DNA of 36,009 nt from NCBI GenBank assembly GCA_020832545.1, contig JAFIEK010000040.1, forward strand, positions 1 through 36,009, in the 5' to 3' direction. Numbering within the stretch: the stretch's first letter is position 1; the number at the start of each line of letters is the position of its first letter. The notes beneath the pieces were generated by a model. It was not told where the DNA came from, did no database searches, and saw nothing but the letters and a program-made list of their open reading frames with translations. The translations under genes and the position numbers were made by a program. Source of the stretch: Pararhodobacter sp. GTDB taxonomy: Bacteria > Pseudomonadota > Alphaproteobacteria > Rhodobacterales > Rhodobacteraceae. This document shows positions 16,653-26,577 of this stretch, in pieces.

Positions 16653-18329
16653 ATGGCCTTCAAGACCGATATCGAGATTGCCCGCGAGGCGAAAAAGCAG
16701 CCGATTCAGAAAATCGGCGATCGCCTTGGTATCCCGCAAGACCATCTGCTGCCCTATGGCCATGACAAGGCGAAGATCAGCCAGGATTTCATCCGCTCGC
16801 TGGAAGGGCGGCCTGATGGCAAGCTGATCCTGGTCACCGCGATCAACCCGACCCCGGCGGGTGAGGGCAAGACCACCACAACCGTGGGGCTGGGCGACGG
16901 GTTGAACCGGATCGGCAAGAAGGCGGTGATCTGTATCCGCGAGGCCTCGCTTGGTCCGAATTTCGGCATGAAGGGCGGCGCAGCGGGGGGCGGCTATGCG
17001 CAGGTTGTGCCTATGGAAGAGATGAACCTGCACTTCACCGGTGATTTTCACGCGATTACCTCGGCGCATAACCTGCTTTCGGCGATGATCGACAACCATA
17101 TCTACTGGGGCAATGCGCTGGAAATCGACGAACGCCGCATTGTCTGGCGCCGGGTGATGGACATGAACGACCGCGCGCTGCGCGATATCGTCGTGGGTCT
17201 GGGCGGCGTGGCCAACGGATTTGCGCGCCAGACCGGGTTCGATATCACAGTGGCGTCCGAGGTCATGGCGATCCTGTGCCTGGCGCGCGATCTGGATGAT
17301 CTGCAAAAGCGGCTGGGCGATATCGTTGTGGCGCACCGCCGCGACAAGACACCGATCACCTGCCGCGATATCAAGGCCGATGGTGCCATGACCGTGCTTT
17401 TGCGCGATGCGATGCAGCCCAATCTGGTACAGACGCTGGAGAACAATCCCGCCTTTGTCCATGGTGGTCCGTTTGCGAATATCGCGCATGGCTGCAACTC
17501 GGTCATCGCCACGCGCACGGCACTGAAGCTGGGTGACTATGTGGTGACCGAGGCGGGGTTCGGGGCCGATCTGGGGGCCGAGAAATTTTTCGACATCAAG
17601 TGCCGCAAGGCGGGGCTGACGCCCGCTGCGGCGGTGATTGTGGCCACGGTGCGCGCGATGAAGATGAACGGCGGGGTGGCGAAGGCCGATCTGGGGGCCG
17701 AGAATGTGGACGCGGTGGAGAAGGGTTGCCCCAACCTGGGCCGCCATATCGGTAATGTGAAAGGGTTTGGCGTGCCGGTTGTGGTGGCAATCAACCATTT
17801 TCATTCCGACACCGATGCCGAGATTGCAGCGGTGCAGGCCTATGTCACCCAGCAGGGCGCCGAGGCGATCATTTGCAAGCACTGGGCGCAGGGCGGCGCG
17901 GGGATTGAAGAGCTGGCGCACAAGGTGGTTCAGATGGCTGAAGCCGGGGTCTCGACCTTTGCGCCGCTTTATCCTGATGACATGGGGCTGTTCCAGAAGA
18001 TCGAAACCATCGCCAAGCGCATCTACCACGCTGACGACGTGCTGGCCGAAAAGACGATCCGTGATCAGCTCAAGGCGTGGGAGGCCGAGGGATATGGGCA
18101 TTTTCCGATCTGCATGGCCAAGACGCAATACAGCTTTTCGACCGACCCCAACCTGCGCGGTGCCCCGGTCGGGCATTCGGTGCCGATCCGCGAGGTTCGG
18201 CTGTCGGCCGGGGCCGGGTTCATTGTGGTCATCTGCGGCGAGATAATGACCATGCCGGGCCTGCCGCGCGCGCCTGCGGCAGAAACCATCCGGATCAACG
18301 ACATCGGGCATGTCGAGGGGCTGTTCTGA
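16653..18329 (+). CDS. fhs: Formate-tetrahydrofolate ligase
   Basis: A 558-residue cytoplasmic ligase joining formate to tetrahydrofolate with ATP to give 10-formyl-THF, feeding purine synthesis or running in reverse in C1 oxidation. The P-loop [20 protein letters not shown] (about 65-84) and [21 protein letters not shown] (about 92 onward) are diagnostic, and length is normal. Two adjacent ATGs exist; the second, 16653, has AAGGGG seven bases upstream and gives the usual [10 protein letters not shown] start. folD follows after 125 bp, completing 10-formyl- to methylene-THF interconversion. In marine Rhodobacteraceae this pair often handles C1 units from methyl compounds, glycine or DMSP; that link is inference. 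Confidence 0.98.
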   Translation: MAFKTDIEIAREAKKQPIQKIGDRLGIPQDHLLPYGHDKAKISQDFIRSLEGRPDGKLILVTAINPTPAGEGKTTTTVGLGDGLNRIGKKAVICIREASLGPNFGMKGGAAGGGYAQVVPMEEMNLHFTGDFHAITSAHNLLSAMIDNHIYWGNALEIDERRIVWRRVMDMNDRALRDIVVGLGGVANGFARQTGFDITVASEVMAILCLARDLDDLQKRLGDIVVAHRRDKTPITCRDIKADGAMTVLLRDAMQPNLVQTLENNPAFVHGGPFANIAHGCNSVIATRTALKLGDYVVTEAGFGADLGAEKFFDIKCRKAGLTPAAAVIVATVRAMKMNGGVAKADLGAENVDAVEKGCPNLGRHIGNVKGFGVPVVVAINHFHSDTDAEIAAVQAYVTQQGAEAIICKHWAQGGAGIEELAHKVVQMAEAGVSTFAPLYPDDMGLFQKIETIAKRIYHADDVLAEKTIRDQLKAWEAEGYGHFPICMAKTQYSFSTDPNLRGAPVGHSVPIREVRLSAGAGFIVVICGEIMTMPGLPRAPAAETIRINDIGHVEGLF

Positions 18330-18454
18330 GCGACGGCCTTTGGCAAGCGGCGCGCGCCGTGCGGGGCATCGAACCCCGCCCGGCGCGTCGAACCGACCCC
18401 TTGCAGGGGCGGTCCGACCGGGGCAAGAGAAGATGGCATTCGCAGGAGGCTGAC

Positions 18455-19345
18455 ATGGCGGCAAGCATCATCGATGGCAAAGCATTCGCGGCACGGGTTC
18501 GCGCAAAGGTGGCGGCTGAGGTTTCAGCACTGAGCCGCGATCACGGGTTGATTCCAGGGCTGGCGGTGGTGCTGGTTGGCGAGGACCCGGCCAGCCAGGT
18601 CTATGTCCGGTCCAAGGGGAAGCAGACCGTCGAGGTCGGCATGCAATCTTTCGAACATCGATTGCCCGTGGACATTTCAGAAGCTGAGTTGCTGAACCTG
18701 ATCGTAAAGCTGAATGCCGATCCTGAAATCCATGGCATTCTCGTGCAGTTACCGCTGCCTTCGCATGTAAATTCGGAGCTGGTGGTAAATGCGGTTGACC
18801 CGGCCAAGGATGTCGATGGCTTTCACATTTCCAATGTCGGTCTTCTGGGCACAGGTCAGAAAGCTATGGTGCCCTGCACGCCACTGGGCTGTTTGATGAT
18901 GTTGCGTGACCACCATGACAGCCTGTCAGGGATGGACGCGGTTGTCGTGGGGCGGTCGAACATTGTGGGCAAGCCGATGGCGCAACTGTTGCTGGGCGAC
19001 AGCTGCACGGTGACGATTGCTCACAGCCGCACCCGCGATCTGCCCGCAGTCTGCCGCCGCGCCGATATACTGGTGGCCGCCGTGGGCCGCCCTGAGATGA
19101 TTCCGGGCGACTGGGTTAAGCCCGGCGCCACCGTGATCGATGTCGGTATCAACCGCATCGAACGTGACGGCAAGACGCGGCTGGTGGGCGATGTCCATTT
19201 TGAGAGCGCGACCAAGGTAGCAGGGGCGATCACCCCGGTTCCGGGCGGCGTGGGGCCGATGACGATTGCATGCCTCTTGGCCAATACGCTGACGGCGGCC
19301 TGCCGGGCGAATGGGTTGCCAGAACCAGAAGGGTTGACGGCCTGA
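18455..19345 (+). CDS. folD: Bifunctional methylene-THF dehydrogenase/cyclohydrolase FolD
   Basis: A 296-residue cytoplasmic enzyme that oxidises 5,10-methylene-THF with NADP+ and hydrolyses the methenyl product to 10-formyl-THF. Marks are [14 protein letters not shown] (the catalytic Lys is in this segment, near residue 56), QLPLPSHV, the KDVDGFH segment, [17 protein letters not shown] (nucleotide-binding loop, about 164-180) and [15 protein letters not shown] near the C-terminus. ATG 18455 follows AGGAGG at ideal spacing. The 125-bp gap after fhs holds two short GC-rich hairpins (18361-18379 and 18397-18409) that may attenuate read-through. It converges on a minus-strand thioesterase three bases away. 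Confidence 0.97.
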   Translation: MAASIIDGKAFAARVRAKVAAEVSALSRDHGLIPGLAVVLVGEDPASQVYVRSKGKQTVEVGMQSFEHRLPVDISEAELLNLIVKLNADPEIHGILVQLPLPSHVNSELVVNAVDPAKDVDGFHISNVGLLGTGQKAMVPCTPLGCLMMLRDHHDSLSGMDAVVVGRSNIVGKPMAQLLLGDSCTVTIAHSRTRDLPAVCRRADILVAAVGRPEMIPGDWVKPGATVIDVGINRIERDGKTRLVGDVHFESATKVAGAITPVPGGVGPMTIACLLANTLTAACRANGLPEPEGLTA

Positions 19346-19348
19346 CGC

Positions 19349-19780
19349 TCAGGCCGGATCGACCGGGATCATCGTGCCTTGCATCAGCGCGATAGTCTTG
19401 CGTTTGTCACCCTGCAACGCCCATACCTCGGCGCGCACGACACTTAGGCGTCGCCCGGCGCGCACCACTTCGCCTCGCGCCTCCAGCATCTCGCCGATGG
19501 CAGGCGACAAAAGGTTGATCTTGATCTCGGCGGTCATCACCTCGCGATCAGGCGGATACAGGCTGAGTGCTGCATACCCCGCCGCCGTGTCGCCCAGCGT
19601 GAAGGCAAGGCCCGCGTGGCCTGCCCCATGCTGTTGGCGCATCCCCGCAAGGATCGGCGCGCGGATCACACAGGCACCATCCCCTGCCGCGATAAGGGTT
19701 GCCCCAATGGTCTGCATCATGCTTTGCCGGTCGAAACTGGCCTGGATATGCGCGGGAACCGGGGGCAGGGGGGATGTCAT
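19349..19780 (-). CDS. PaaI-family thioesterase
   Basis: A 143-residue hotdog protein. The core helix region reads GMRQQHGAGHAGLAFTLGDT (about 46-65), with HAG in place of HGG, and TAEIKINLLSPAIGEMLEAR (about 83-102) is the second CoA-facing strand pair. This pattern is typical of the PaaI-like proteins annotated as acyl-CoA thioesterases in alphaproteobacteria. Start is ATG with GAGGCG upstream. It is 90 bp downstream of the pilus-linked ATPase on the same strand and could be read through from it, though a biochemical link is unlikely. It is the fourth hotdog gene of the window. Confidence 0.88.
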   Translation of the reverse strand: MTSPLPPVPAHIQASFDRQSMMQTIGATLIAAGDGACVIRAPILAGMRQQHGAGHAGLAFTLGDTAAGYAALSLYPPDREVMTAEIKINLLSPAIGEMLEARGEVVRAGRRLSVVRAEVWALQGDKRKTIALMQGTMIPVDPA

Positions 19781-19870
19781 GGCAGCGCCTCGCGCGGTGG
19801 TTGCAGTGAGAATTCAGTACGATCGCCAGTTCTGCGGGAAATAGCATACCCGCGCCGGGCGTCATCAGGT

Positions 19871-21190
19871 TTAGTTTACGATGTCGGCGTCGCGCACAAA
19901 CATATTAGCCCAGGCACGGTCAATGAGTTCAGGGCTCATGTGATAAGGTTTGCCCTCGAACTCGCAGATCGAGATGATCTGATCGATCAGGAAGACCGGT
20001 TGATAATTGGCATAGATATTGTCGATGGTCGGATACTTCTCTTGCAGCAGATGGTTCAGCGCCTCGGCATTGAGGGGCATCTGCCGCTTGCGGGCGACCA
20101 GGGCGAAAATCTTCAGGAAATCGGCCTGGTTGGGACCGTCTATCTTGATCTTGTAAAAGATCCGCCGGAGCGCGGCCTGATCGAAGATCTTGTTGGGGTG
20201 AAAGTTGGTTGAAAAGATCACCAGTGTGTCAAACGGCACGATGATCTTTTCGCCCGATTGCAGCGACAGAATATCGTAGTTCATTTCCAACGGTACGATC
20301 CAGCGGTTGATCAGCGCCTGCGGAGGCTCTTCCTGCCGGCCCAGGTCATCAACAATGAAGACGCCGCCCATGGCCTTGAACTGCAAAGGTGCCTGATACG
20401 TGCGCGACACCGCATTATACTTCAGCTCCAACATTTCGAGCATCAGCTCACCCCCCGTCACCACCGTGGGGCGTTCGCAAAGCACATAACGTGGATCAAA
20501 GCGCTGGCCACTCAGGCGCAACTGGCTGCCTGAGGCCTCTGGCATCTGGGCACGGGTATGCACGATGGGATCATAGACCGAGATTACTTGACTGGAATGC
20601 ACCACGGCACGTGGCACGTAGATCTGATCGCCCAAGGCATCGCGGATGCCGTTCGAGATCGAGGATTTTCCGTTGCCGGGTGGGCCGTAAAACAGGATCG
20701 ACCGCCCCGATGTCACAGCTGGACCCAGATCTGCCATCAGCCCTGGCGGCAGAATCAGGTCGCCCATCGACTGCTGCAAGCGGTCACGCGAGATCTTGAT
20801 CTTGCGGATCGACTGGCGGCGCACCTGTTTGGCATAGGCCTCGATCGGGACGGGCATGGCCCCGAAATACTCTGATTGTTCCAGCGCGCGGTGCGCCTGC
20901 TGGCGGCCGGCCTCGGTCAGCTGATAGCCCATCTCCGAACTGGTGCTGGTGGCATGCAGGGTGCCCATCGCCTCGATCAGGCGTTCGCCCCGGGCCGCGT
21001 CAATCAGTTGCTGGACCTGAGCGAACGGCAGGCAGATCGTTGCCGATATTTCGGAGATGTAGCTGAGCGACATGCGAAGCATGGTTTTCAGCAGGATGTC
21101 GCGCATCAGCGTCATCGGCAGCCCGGTATCGGCCAATGAGGCGGGAAGTGCAGGAGGCTGGATGCGAGGTTCGGGCGCTTGATGGGTCAT
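19871..21190 (-). CDS. AAA-type ATPase of the Flp pilus locus
   Basis: A 439-residue cytoplasmic ATPase with no signal or membrane segment. Residues 1-110 look like a winged-helix or helical domain (MSLSYISEISATICLPFAQVQQLIDAARGERL, MGYQLTEAGRQQAHRAL). The ATPase part has Walker A GPPGNGKS (169-176), Walker B GVFIVDDLGR with Asp281-Asp282, sensor FSTNFHP (Asn329) and a likely arginine finger in LRRIFYK (342-343). It is the last gene of the tadZ-tadA-tadB-tadC-tadD set and lies 22 bp after cpaA. It is not the TadA motor, which is present separately. I recognise it as a protein that accompanies tad loci in rhodobacters but know of no established function. Chaperone or regulatory roles are possible. 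Confidence 0.85.
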   Translation of the reverse strand: MTHQAPEPRIQPPALPASLADTGLPMTLMRDILLKTMLRMSLSYISEISATICLPFAQVQQLIDAARGERLIEAMGTLHATSTSSEMGYQLTEAGRQQAHRALEQSEYFGAMPVPIEAYAKQVRRQSIRKIKISRDRLQQSMGDLILPPGLMADLGPAVTSGRSILFYGPPGNGKSSISNGIRDALGDQIYVPRAVVHSSQVISVYDPIVHTRAQMPEASGSQLRLSGQRFDPRYVLCERPTVVTGGELMLEMLELKYNAVSRTYQAPLQFKAMGGVFIVDDLGRQEEPPQALINRWIVPLEMNYDILSLQSGEKIIVPFDTLVIFSTNFHPNKIFDQAALRRIFYKIKIDGPNQADFLKIFALVARKRQMPLNAEALNHLLQEKYPTIDNIYANYQPVFLIDQIISICEFEGKPYHMSPELIDRAWANMFVRDADIVN

Positions 21191-21212
21191 CGGTGGGTTC
21201 CGGTGGCTTAGG

Positions 21213-21710
21213 TCACTGGCCGTAGAGCGTGGCCAGTGCCAGGTAAAAAATCAATGAAGGCCCCAGCGCCAGCCCCATGGGAAATTCGCGCCGCTGCCAG
21301 CTTTCCCATTCCGGTGTGGCCGCGCGCACGGCCGGGACCAAGCGCAAAAGGCGATGAGACAGAAAGCTGGACAGAACGACAGCGGCCAGAAGTACCAGAA
21401 ACAGCCGCAGATCACCCAGCGCCACAAAGGGGGCCATCGCGGCTGCGAACTTGGCATCTCCGGCCCCGAAGCCGCCTGTCAGTGACAGCACGAAGCCCAC
21501 GACCAGCACAACGGCAAAATTCAGCCACGACCAGCCCCAGACCGGCAGCGGCAACACCAGAAGGCCAACCACGGCATAGACCCCAAGCAGGGCCACCACC
21601 GCCTTGTTAGGAATACGCATACTGCGCAGATCGCTCCAGACCACCCAAAGGGCGACCGGAGTGGCAAAGATCAGCAGCCAGAGCGCGGCACTTGCGGATT
21701 GAGCCATCAT
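21213..21710 (-). CDS. cpaA: Prepilin peptidase CpaA/TadV
   Basis: A 165-residue inner-membrane aspartic protease of family A24 that cleaves the Flp prepilin leader. Short length without an N-methyltransferase domain is the CpaA/TadV form. The two catalytic aspartates are Asp27 in VVWSDLRSMRIPN and Asp85 in the GAGD motif (82-85, FGAGDAKFAAA). About five hydrophobic segments are visible. It lies nine bases after the TPR lipoprotein gene in the pilus operon. Its expected substrate, the Flp pilin, is encoded at 31296-31493. Confidence 0.93.
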   Translation of the reverse strand: MMAQSASAALWLLIFATPVALWVVWSDLRSMRIPNKAVVALLGVYAVVGLLVLPLPVWGWSWLNFAVVLVVGFVLSLTGGFGAGDAKFAAAMAPFVALGDLRLFLVLLAAVVLSSFLSHRLLRLVPAVRAATPEWESWQRREFPMGLALGPSLIFYLALATLYGQ

Positions 21711-21719
21711 CGCCTGCGC

Positions 21720-22562
21720 CTATTGCAGCGCCCGAAGCGCCAGCACTGCCGCTTCGAAATGCTGTGGGTGGGTGCCGATCGCGTCTTGCAGCAGACCGCG
21801 CCCGACCGCGACATCGCCCTGGCGGATGGCGGCCAGCGCCATGGTGTGCAAAAGCTCGGCGCGTTCGATCTGGGTCATCTGGATCAGCGGCAGCTCATAG
21901 CGACGCTGCGCCGCGCGCGCCAGAACGAGGTTGTTTTTCGCCGTGAACATCGAGCCGTCATGGCGCAACGCTTCGGCGAACAGCCGTTCAGCGCCGCGAT
22001 GATCGCCGCGGGTCAGCTTGGAATAGCCCCAGTTGTTGAGCACCCCGGCGGGGCGTGCCGTCAGGTCCACCGCGATCTCATAGAAACTGTCGGCGCGGTC
22101 CCATTGCTGGCGCGAGTCGGCGACCATCGCCTCCAGCCGATAGCGCTGAAAGGTTTCATGCGTTGGCGGGATGCTGTTGAGCGTGGCCGCTGCCTGATCC
22201 CAGTTGTTGGCGCGGATATACGCATCGGCCAGTTCCACCTGATCGTCAAGCACCGCGTCCGGATGAGCGATCACCGCTTGCCAGACAGGCACCGCAGCCT
22301 CGGCCTGGCCCGAGCGTGCAAGTGACCGCGCCAGTCCGCGGCGGAAGATGACCCGGTCGGGGTTGTTCTCAGAGGCTTGGGTGAAATAGGTCACGGCCTC
22401 GCGCGGGTCGGCGGCGGTGAGCATAAGTTCGGCCATGTTGTCCTGATCGATCGAGGCAACAGAGTCGATGGCGCGGGCAGTCTGGGCATGTCGCGAGTCG
22501 CCGCAACCGCTCAGAAGCACGCCGCCCAGAAGGCAAAGCGGTGCAATCCACAGCTTACGCAT
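21720..22562 (-). CDS. TPR lipoprotein of the Tad locus
   Basis: A 280-residue probable outer-membrane lipoprotein. The signal MRKLWIAPLCLLGGVLLSGC ends in the lipobox LSGC (Cys20). The remainder is alpha-helical with tetratricopeptide-like repeats, for example TYFTQASENNPDRVIFRRGLARSLARSGQAEAAVPVWQAV and GVLNNWGYSKLTRGDHRGAERLFAEAL. It follows tadD by 24 bp and is a second, longer TadD-like protein. TadD-type lipoproteins help assemble or stabilise the CpaC secretin in other Tad systems; whether both copies act there is unknown. Confidence 0.85.
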   Translation of the reverse strand: MRKLWIAPLCLLGGVLLSGCGDSRHAQTARAIDSVASIDQDNMAELMLTAADPREAVTYFTQASENNPDRVIFRRGLARSLARSGQAEAAVPVWQAVIAHPDAVLDDQVELADAYIRANNWDQAAATLNSIPPTHETFQRYRLEAMVADSRQQWDRADSFYEIAVDLTARPAGVLNNWGYSKLTRGDHRGAERLFAEALRHDGSMFTAKNNLVLARAAQRRYELPLIQMTQIERAELLHTMALAAIRQGDVAVGRGLLQDAIGTHPQHFEAAVLALRALQ

Positions 22563-22586
22563 CAGATGTCCTTCACTGCTCGATGC

Positions 22587-23141
22587 TCAGGGTGTCGATA
22601 GCAGAAGGAAGCGTCCGTTTCCGCGCCGCACCAGAGCGAAATTATAGTTGTTTTCGGAACTATAGCCTGAATCTTCGAGATTTGCGAGAGCAAGGCGCAG
22701 ATTTTCACGTATTTCACCGGAGCGCCCGCTGTCTATCGCAAAGGCAGTCTGAAACAGGTGGCGCGCCTCGCTCCATTGCTGCCGCTCGACCATGACCACG
22801 CCGAGATTGTTGAGAGCGGGGACGAAGCTGGAGTCGGTGTCAAGCGCCCGTCGCAACAGGCTTTCGGCCTGGCCCAGCCTGCCCAGTCGCAGATTGGCCG
22901 AGCCGATGGCCGACAGCACATCCACCCCCGGCCCCTGTTCGGCGGCAGCACGGAAATAGGCGCGCAACGCCAGCTCATACTCGCCCGCAGCCATCAGCCG
23001 ATGGCCCACGACAAGGCCATCCACGGCCTCGGCAATGGCAGTCCCCCGGGTGGGCAAGCCGTCGGGGGAAAAGCTTTCGTTACGCTGGCAGGCGGCAACG
23101 AGGCAAAGAAGCCCCAGTGCCAGGCCGATCATGCGAATCAT
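22587..23141 (-). CDS. tadD: TPR lipoprotein TadD
   Basis: A 184-residue lipoprotein with signal MIRMIGLALGLLCLVAAC (Cys18). TPR-like repeats follow, including ALRAYFRAAAEQGPGVDVLSAIGSANLRLGRLGQAESLLRRAL and SFVPALNNLGVVMVERQQWSEARHLFQTAF. TadD is the pilotin-like accessory lipoprotein of Tad secretion. The gene overlaps tadC by four bases (ATGA), so translation is coupled. It is shorter than most TadD proteins (about 250 residues), and the following lipoprotein may supply the rest of the function. Confidence 0.82.
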   Translation of the reverse strand: MIRMIGLALGLLCLVAACQRNESFSPDGLPTRGTAIAEAVDGLVVGHRLMAAGEYELALRAYFRAAAEQGPGVDVLSAIGSANLRLGRLGQAESLLRRALDTDSSFVPALNNLGVVMVERQQWSEARHLFQTAFAIDSGRSGEIRENLRLALANLEDSGYSSENNYNFALVRRGNGRFLLLSTP

Positions 23142-24121
23142 GGGAGGGCATTTGCAGAATTGAACAGCTCCAGAACACCATGCACCGACGGCCCGACCAG
23201 GATGATCAGCAAAGGCGGTACAGTGAACATCATTGTGCCCAGTGTCAGCTTCGTGGGCAAGACGTTTGCTTTCTCTTCGGCCAACATGACGCGTTTGTCA
23301 CGCATTTCAGCCGCATAGACGCGCAACGCGTCCGATACCGAGGTGCCGTATGTGGCAGACTGGATCAGCACGGTGACAAATGAGCGGATATCCACATTGC
23401 CACTGCGCGCGCCCAGGTCCTTGAGAACCTCCATACGGTCCCTGCCTGCCTTGATCTCATGCGAGACGGTTTCGAATTCCTCGGCCAGTGCCGGGTATCC
23501 GCCGCGCAACTCCTGCGCGATCCGGTTGATGGACTGATCCAGCGACTGTCCTGCGCCGGTGCAGATCAACAGCATGTCCAGCGCGTCGGGGAAGCCGCTG
23601 GCGATCTGCTCCTGTCGTTCCTGCCTGCGCTTGTTGACCCAGTAGATGGGCAGATAATAGCCGATCAGCGTGGGCATCAGCACCGGCAAGGCCAGCATCA
23701 ATGTCGAGCGGTCGGGGTCTGCAGGCTGGAGCATGGTGAATGCCAGCCCCAGCATCAGCCCGCCAAGTCCCATGATGAACTTGGCCGCGTGATAATCGCG
23801 CACCGCATTGCGGCCATGATAGCCCGCCTGAATCATCTCCAGCCGCGCGGCTGACTTTTCTTCGTCGGTGCCGGGTTCAAGGAAGGTCTTGTAACGCTCC
23901 AGCCGGTTCTGAAGGGTGCTGCTTTCCTCACGGCGCGACAGTTTGCTGTGGCGCTCGCCCCGGGGTTCCTTGACCTGCTCGCGCAGCTTGGTCAGCGGAT
24001 CGGCCGTTTTTGCGCCACCACCGGTCACGGCGAACAGCACAAGCGTCAGCCCCGCCACAGCCAGTAGCGCCATCATCCCCAAAGGGGATGTCAGGCCTTG
24101 CAATGCAGTTTCCAGAAACAT
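23138..24121 (-). CDS. tadC: Tad inner-membrane platform protein TadC
   Basis: A 327-residue membrane protein of the GspF/TadC family (T2SSF domain). Hydrophobic segments lie near 13-31, about 113-131 and 139-155, and near 300-320. The T2SSF region includes FPDALDMLLICTGAGQSLDQ and GNVDIRSFVTVLIQSATYGT, followed by EMRDKRVMLAEEKANVLPTKL. TadC pairs with TadB to form the platform driven by the TadA ATPase. It starts 13 bases after the tadB stop and ends overlapping tadD. Confidence 0.95.
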   Translation of the reverse strand: MFLETALQGLTSPLGMMALLAVAGLTLVLFAVTGGGAKTADPLTKLREQVKEPRGERHSKLSRREESSTLQNRLERYKTFLEPGTDEEKSAARLEMIQAGYHGRNAVRDYHAAKFIMGLGGLMLGLAFTMLQPADPDRSTLMLALPVLMPTLIGYYLPIYWVNKRRQERQEQIASGFPDALDMLLICTGAGQSLDQSINRIAQELRGGYPALAEEFETVSHEIKAGRDRMEVLKDLGARSGNVDIRSFVTVLIQSATYGTSVSDALRVYAAEMRDKRVMLAEEKANVLPTKLTLGTMMFTVPPLLIILVGPSVHGVLELFNSANALP

Positions 24122-24134
24122 GGCGACGCTCCGT

Positions 24135-25103
24135 TCAGACCTTGATGTTGACCATCTTGCGCATGTAGAGAATGTTCACGCCAAGGAAGGCAAAGACCAC
24201 CAGCGCGACCGGGATGAATAGCGCGGTTTCCTTGACCTCATCGTAGTAATCCGGCTTGATCAGGCTGATCGCCAACATGGCCACGATGGGAAATCCGGAC
24301 AGGAACGCGCCGGACCACTTGGCTTCGGCGGTGATGGCGCGAACCTTGCGGAACAGCTTGAACCGGGCGCGCACCACCTTTGACAACCCGTCCAGGATAT
24401 CGGCCAGATTGCCCCCGGATTGCTGCTGGATTGTCACGGCCACGGCAAGAAAGCGCAGATCCTGCATGTCCATGCGCTCTGCAAAACTCAGGAGCGCCTC
24501 GCCCATGTCACGGCCATAGGCGGCTTCATCGGCGATGAACCCCAATTCGGAGCCAAGCGGATCAGGGATTTCCTTGGCGGCGGCGGCCAATGCCTGCACG
24601 AAGGGGTGGCCGACCCGTAGGCCACGCACCAGCATGTCGATTGCGTCAGGCAACTGTTCCTCGATCATCCCGTAGCGTTTCTTGGCCTTGCCAGAGACCC
24701 AGAACCAGATCGCACCGATCCCCATCACCACTGCGATCCCCAGCCGCACCGGGGTTGGTGCCTCGGTGACAAGGGACAGCATCAAAAACACCACCACCGC
24801 CAAAAGCGCCATCATGGCGATCAGCATGGCGGGCGAGAATGCAATCTGTCCTTTGGTGGCCTTGTCGGCGAGCAGGGCATAGAAAGGGATGCCACGGGAT
24901 TTGTTGTGTTGGCTGATCTCCTTGCGCAGACGCTCAATCGCCTCTTGCCGGCTGACGGTTTCATCCAGCATCTCCAGCCGCCGGTTCATGCGGCTGCCCA
25001 GCCGGATAGAGCGGCCAAAGACCATGAGGTAGATGGCTTCCACCAGAAGCAGGATGCCGCCGAAGATCAGCAGATAAATGATCAATGTGGGGGAAATTGT
25101 CAT
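24135..25103 (-). CDS. tadB: Tad inner-membrane platform protein TadB
   Basis: A 322-residue GspF-related protein. Membrane segments are seen at about 8-27, 93-112 and 118-136, and two near the C-terminus (FPIVAMLAISLI and FIPVALVVFAFLGVNILYM). The T2SSF domain (about 150-275) contains LPDAIDMLVRGLRVGHPFVQ and LRFLAVAVTIQQQSGGNLAD, typical of TadB. It lies between tadA (six-base gap) and tadC (13 bases) in the standard order, and its partner is TadC. Confidence 0.95.
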   Translation of the reverse strand: MTISPTLIIYLLIFGGILLLVEAIYLMVFGRSIRLGSRMNRRLEMLDETVSRQEAIERLRKEISQHNKSRGIPFYALLADKATKGQIAFSPAMLIAMMALLAVVVFLMLSLVTEAPTPVRLGIAVVMGIGAIWFWVSGKAKKRYGMIEEQLPDAIDMLVRGLRVGHPFVQALAAAAKEIPDPLGSELGFIADEAAYGRDMGEALLSFAERMDMQDLRFLAVAVTIQQQSGGNLADILDGLSKVVRARFKLFRKVRAITAEAKWSGAFLSGFPIVAMLAISLIKPDYYDEVKETALFIPVALVVFAFLGVNILYMRKMVNIKV

Positions 25104-25109
25104 GGATGA

Positions 25110-26567
25110 TTACCGGGCCGGGATCTGGTCATAGAGCGTCGCGGGAAGGTCATAGCCCCAGCGCTTGAAGCGCTCGGCATAATGCGAACGGATGCCTGCA
25201 CCGGTGAAATGGCCGATGATCTTGCCATTGGGTTCCATCCCGGTCCGCTCAAATTTGAACACTTCCTGCATGGTGATGATCTCGCCTTCCATCCCGGTGA
25301 CTTCGGTGATCGAGACCATCCGGCGTGAGCCGTCCTGCAGGCGCGTGACCTGCACGATCAGGTTGACGGCGCTGGCAATCTGGCTGCGTACCGCCTTGAG
25401 CGGCATTTCGATGCCGGACATCGCGATCATGTTCTCAAGCCGGCTGACGCCGTCGCGGGCAGAGTTGGCGTGGATTGTGGTCATCGATCCGTCATGGCCG
25501 GTGTTCATGGCCTGCAACATGTCGATGACCTCTTCGCCACGGGTTTCGCCAACGATGATCCGGTCAGGGCGCATGCGCAAGGCGTTGCGCAGACAGTCGC
25601 GCTGGGTCACAGCGCCTTTGCCCTCGACATTGGCGGGGCGGCTTTCCATGCGGCCGACATGAACCTGCTGGAGTTGCAGTTCGGCGGTATCCTCGATGGT
25701 GAGAATGCGCTCGGAATTGTCGATGAAGCCGGAAAGGGCGTTCAGCGTGGTCGTTTTGCCCGAGCCCGTCCCGCCCGAGACAATGACATTGAGCCGCGTT
25801 GCTACCGCCGCTTCAAGATACATTGCCATTTCTTCAGAGAAGGCACCGAAGGCCACCAGATCGTCGATTGCCAGCTTTTCCTTCTTGAACTTGCGGATCG
25901 ATACCAGCGAGCCGTCAACCGCCACCGGCGGCACCATCGCGTTGAAGCGTGAGCCATCGGCCAGACGGGCGTCGACATAGGGGTTCGATTCGTCCACCCG
26001 GCGACCGACGGCAGAGACGATCTTGTCGATGATCCGCAGCAGGTGACGCTCATCCTTGAAGGTGATGTCTGTCAGCTCCAGCTTGCCGTTGCGTTCGACA
26101 AAGACCCGCTGCGGTCCGTTCACCAGAATATCGTTGACCGTCTCATCCTTGAGCAGGGGCTCCAGCGGGCCAAGGCCGCGAACCTCGTGGTAAAGATCCT
26201 GATTGAGCACATGGCGTTCATCGCTGGTGAGAACGAAATTGATTTCGCTCAGCGCTTCGGCGGTGATCGCGGCGATTTCCGAGCGCAGCTCGGCCTCGCT
26301 GGCACCATCCAGCGCTGCGAGGTTGAGATTGTCCAGCAGCCGCTGATGCAACTGCGATTTCATCTCGATGATGCGCTGCCTGCGTTTGCGTTCGCGGTCA
26401 GCTGGCGGCGGCGCGGCTGCGGCCTGCGGCTTGGTCAGGCGCGGACCTGGCCGCGGCTGCGGCGCGGGCTGGGCGGAAGTGCTGACCGGTGCCTCGACCG
26501 GTTGCGGAACCGCGCGCGAGGGTTGCGCCTGCGGCGCGGGCTGATCTTTCTTGAAGCGCGAAAACAT
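25110..26567 (-). CDS. tadA: Tad pilus assembly ATPase TadA/CpaF
   Basis: A 485-residue secretion ATPase of the type II/IV GspE superfamily powering Flp pilus extension and probably retraction. Residues 8-55 are Pro/Ala/Gln-rich and probably disordered. The motor has Walker [10 protein letters not shown] (265-273), Asp box near IEDTAELQL (291-299), Walker [12 protein letters not shown] (336-346) and His box [13 protein letters not shown] (356-368). The ATG at 26565-26567 after GAAGGAA is chosen over a longer frame. It lies 10 bases downstream of tadZ. Confidence 0.97.
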   Translation of the reverse strand: MFSRFKKDQPAPQAQPSRAVPQPVEAPVSTSAQPAPQPRPGPRLTKPQAAAAPPPADRERKRRQRIIEMKSQLHQRLLDNLNLAALDGASEAELRSEIAAITAEALSEINFVLTSDERHVLNQDLYHEVRGLGPLEPLLKDETVNDILVNGPQRVFVERNGKLELTDITFKDERHLLRIIDKIVSAVGRRVDESNPYVDARLADGSRFNAMVPPVAVDGSLVSIRKFKKEKLAIDDLVAFGAFSEEMAMYLEAAVATRLNVIVSGGTGSGKTTTLNALSGFIDNSERILTIEDTAELQLQQVHVGRMESRPANVEGKGAVTQRDCLRNALRMRPDRIIVGETRGEEVIDMLQAMNTGHDGSMTTIHANSARDGVSRLENMIAMSGIEMPLKAVRSQIASAVNLIVQVTRLQDGSRRMVSITEVTGMEGEIITMQEVFKFERTGMEPNGKIIGHFTGAGIRSHYAERFKRWGYDLPATLYDQIPAR

Positions 26568-26577
26568 GGGTGTTCCT

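Noticed and set aside
14574-16663. Long minus-strand frames opposite ftsH and the methyltransferase
   Set aside because: Both plus-strand genes are complete with all family motifs; the antisense frames are low-complexity basic sequences.
17564-17704. Exact 21-bp repeat 120 bp apart in fhs
   Set aside because: Both copies encode the ADLGAE segment of the enzyme in the same frame, so it is protein-level conservation, not a repeat element.
18330-18454. Hairpins between fhs and folD considered as a tRNA or riboswitch
   Set aside because: Only two short unrelated GC stems, with no cloverleaf or conserved core that I can recognise.
16329-18464. 711-codon open frame antisense to fhs
   Set aside because: Composition is His/Arg/Pro-rich with no domain signature, and it is opposite an intact, highly conserved fhs. 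It is a shadow of GC-rich coding DNA.
19781-19870. Hairpin GCGGG/CCCGC (19834-19853) after the AAA ATPase considered as a terminator
   Set aside because: Five pairs, ten-base loop and no T-run on the minus strand.
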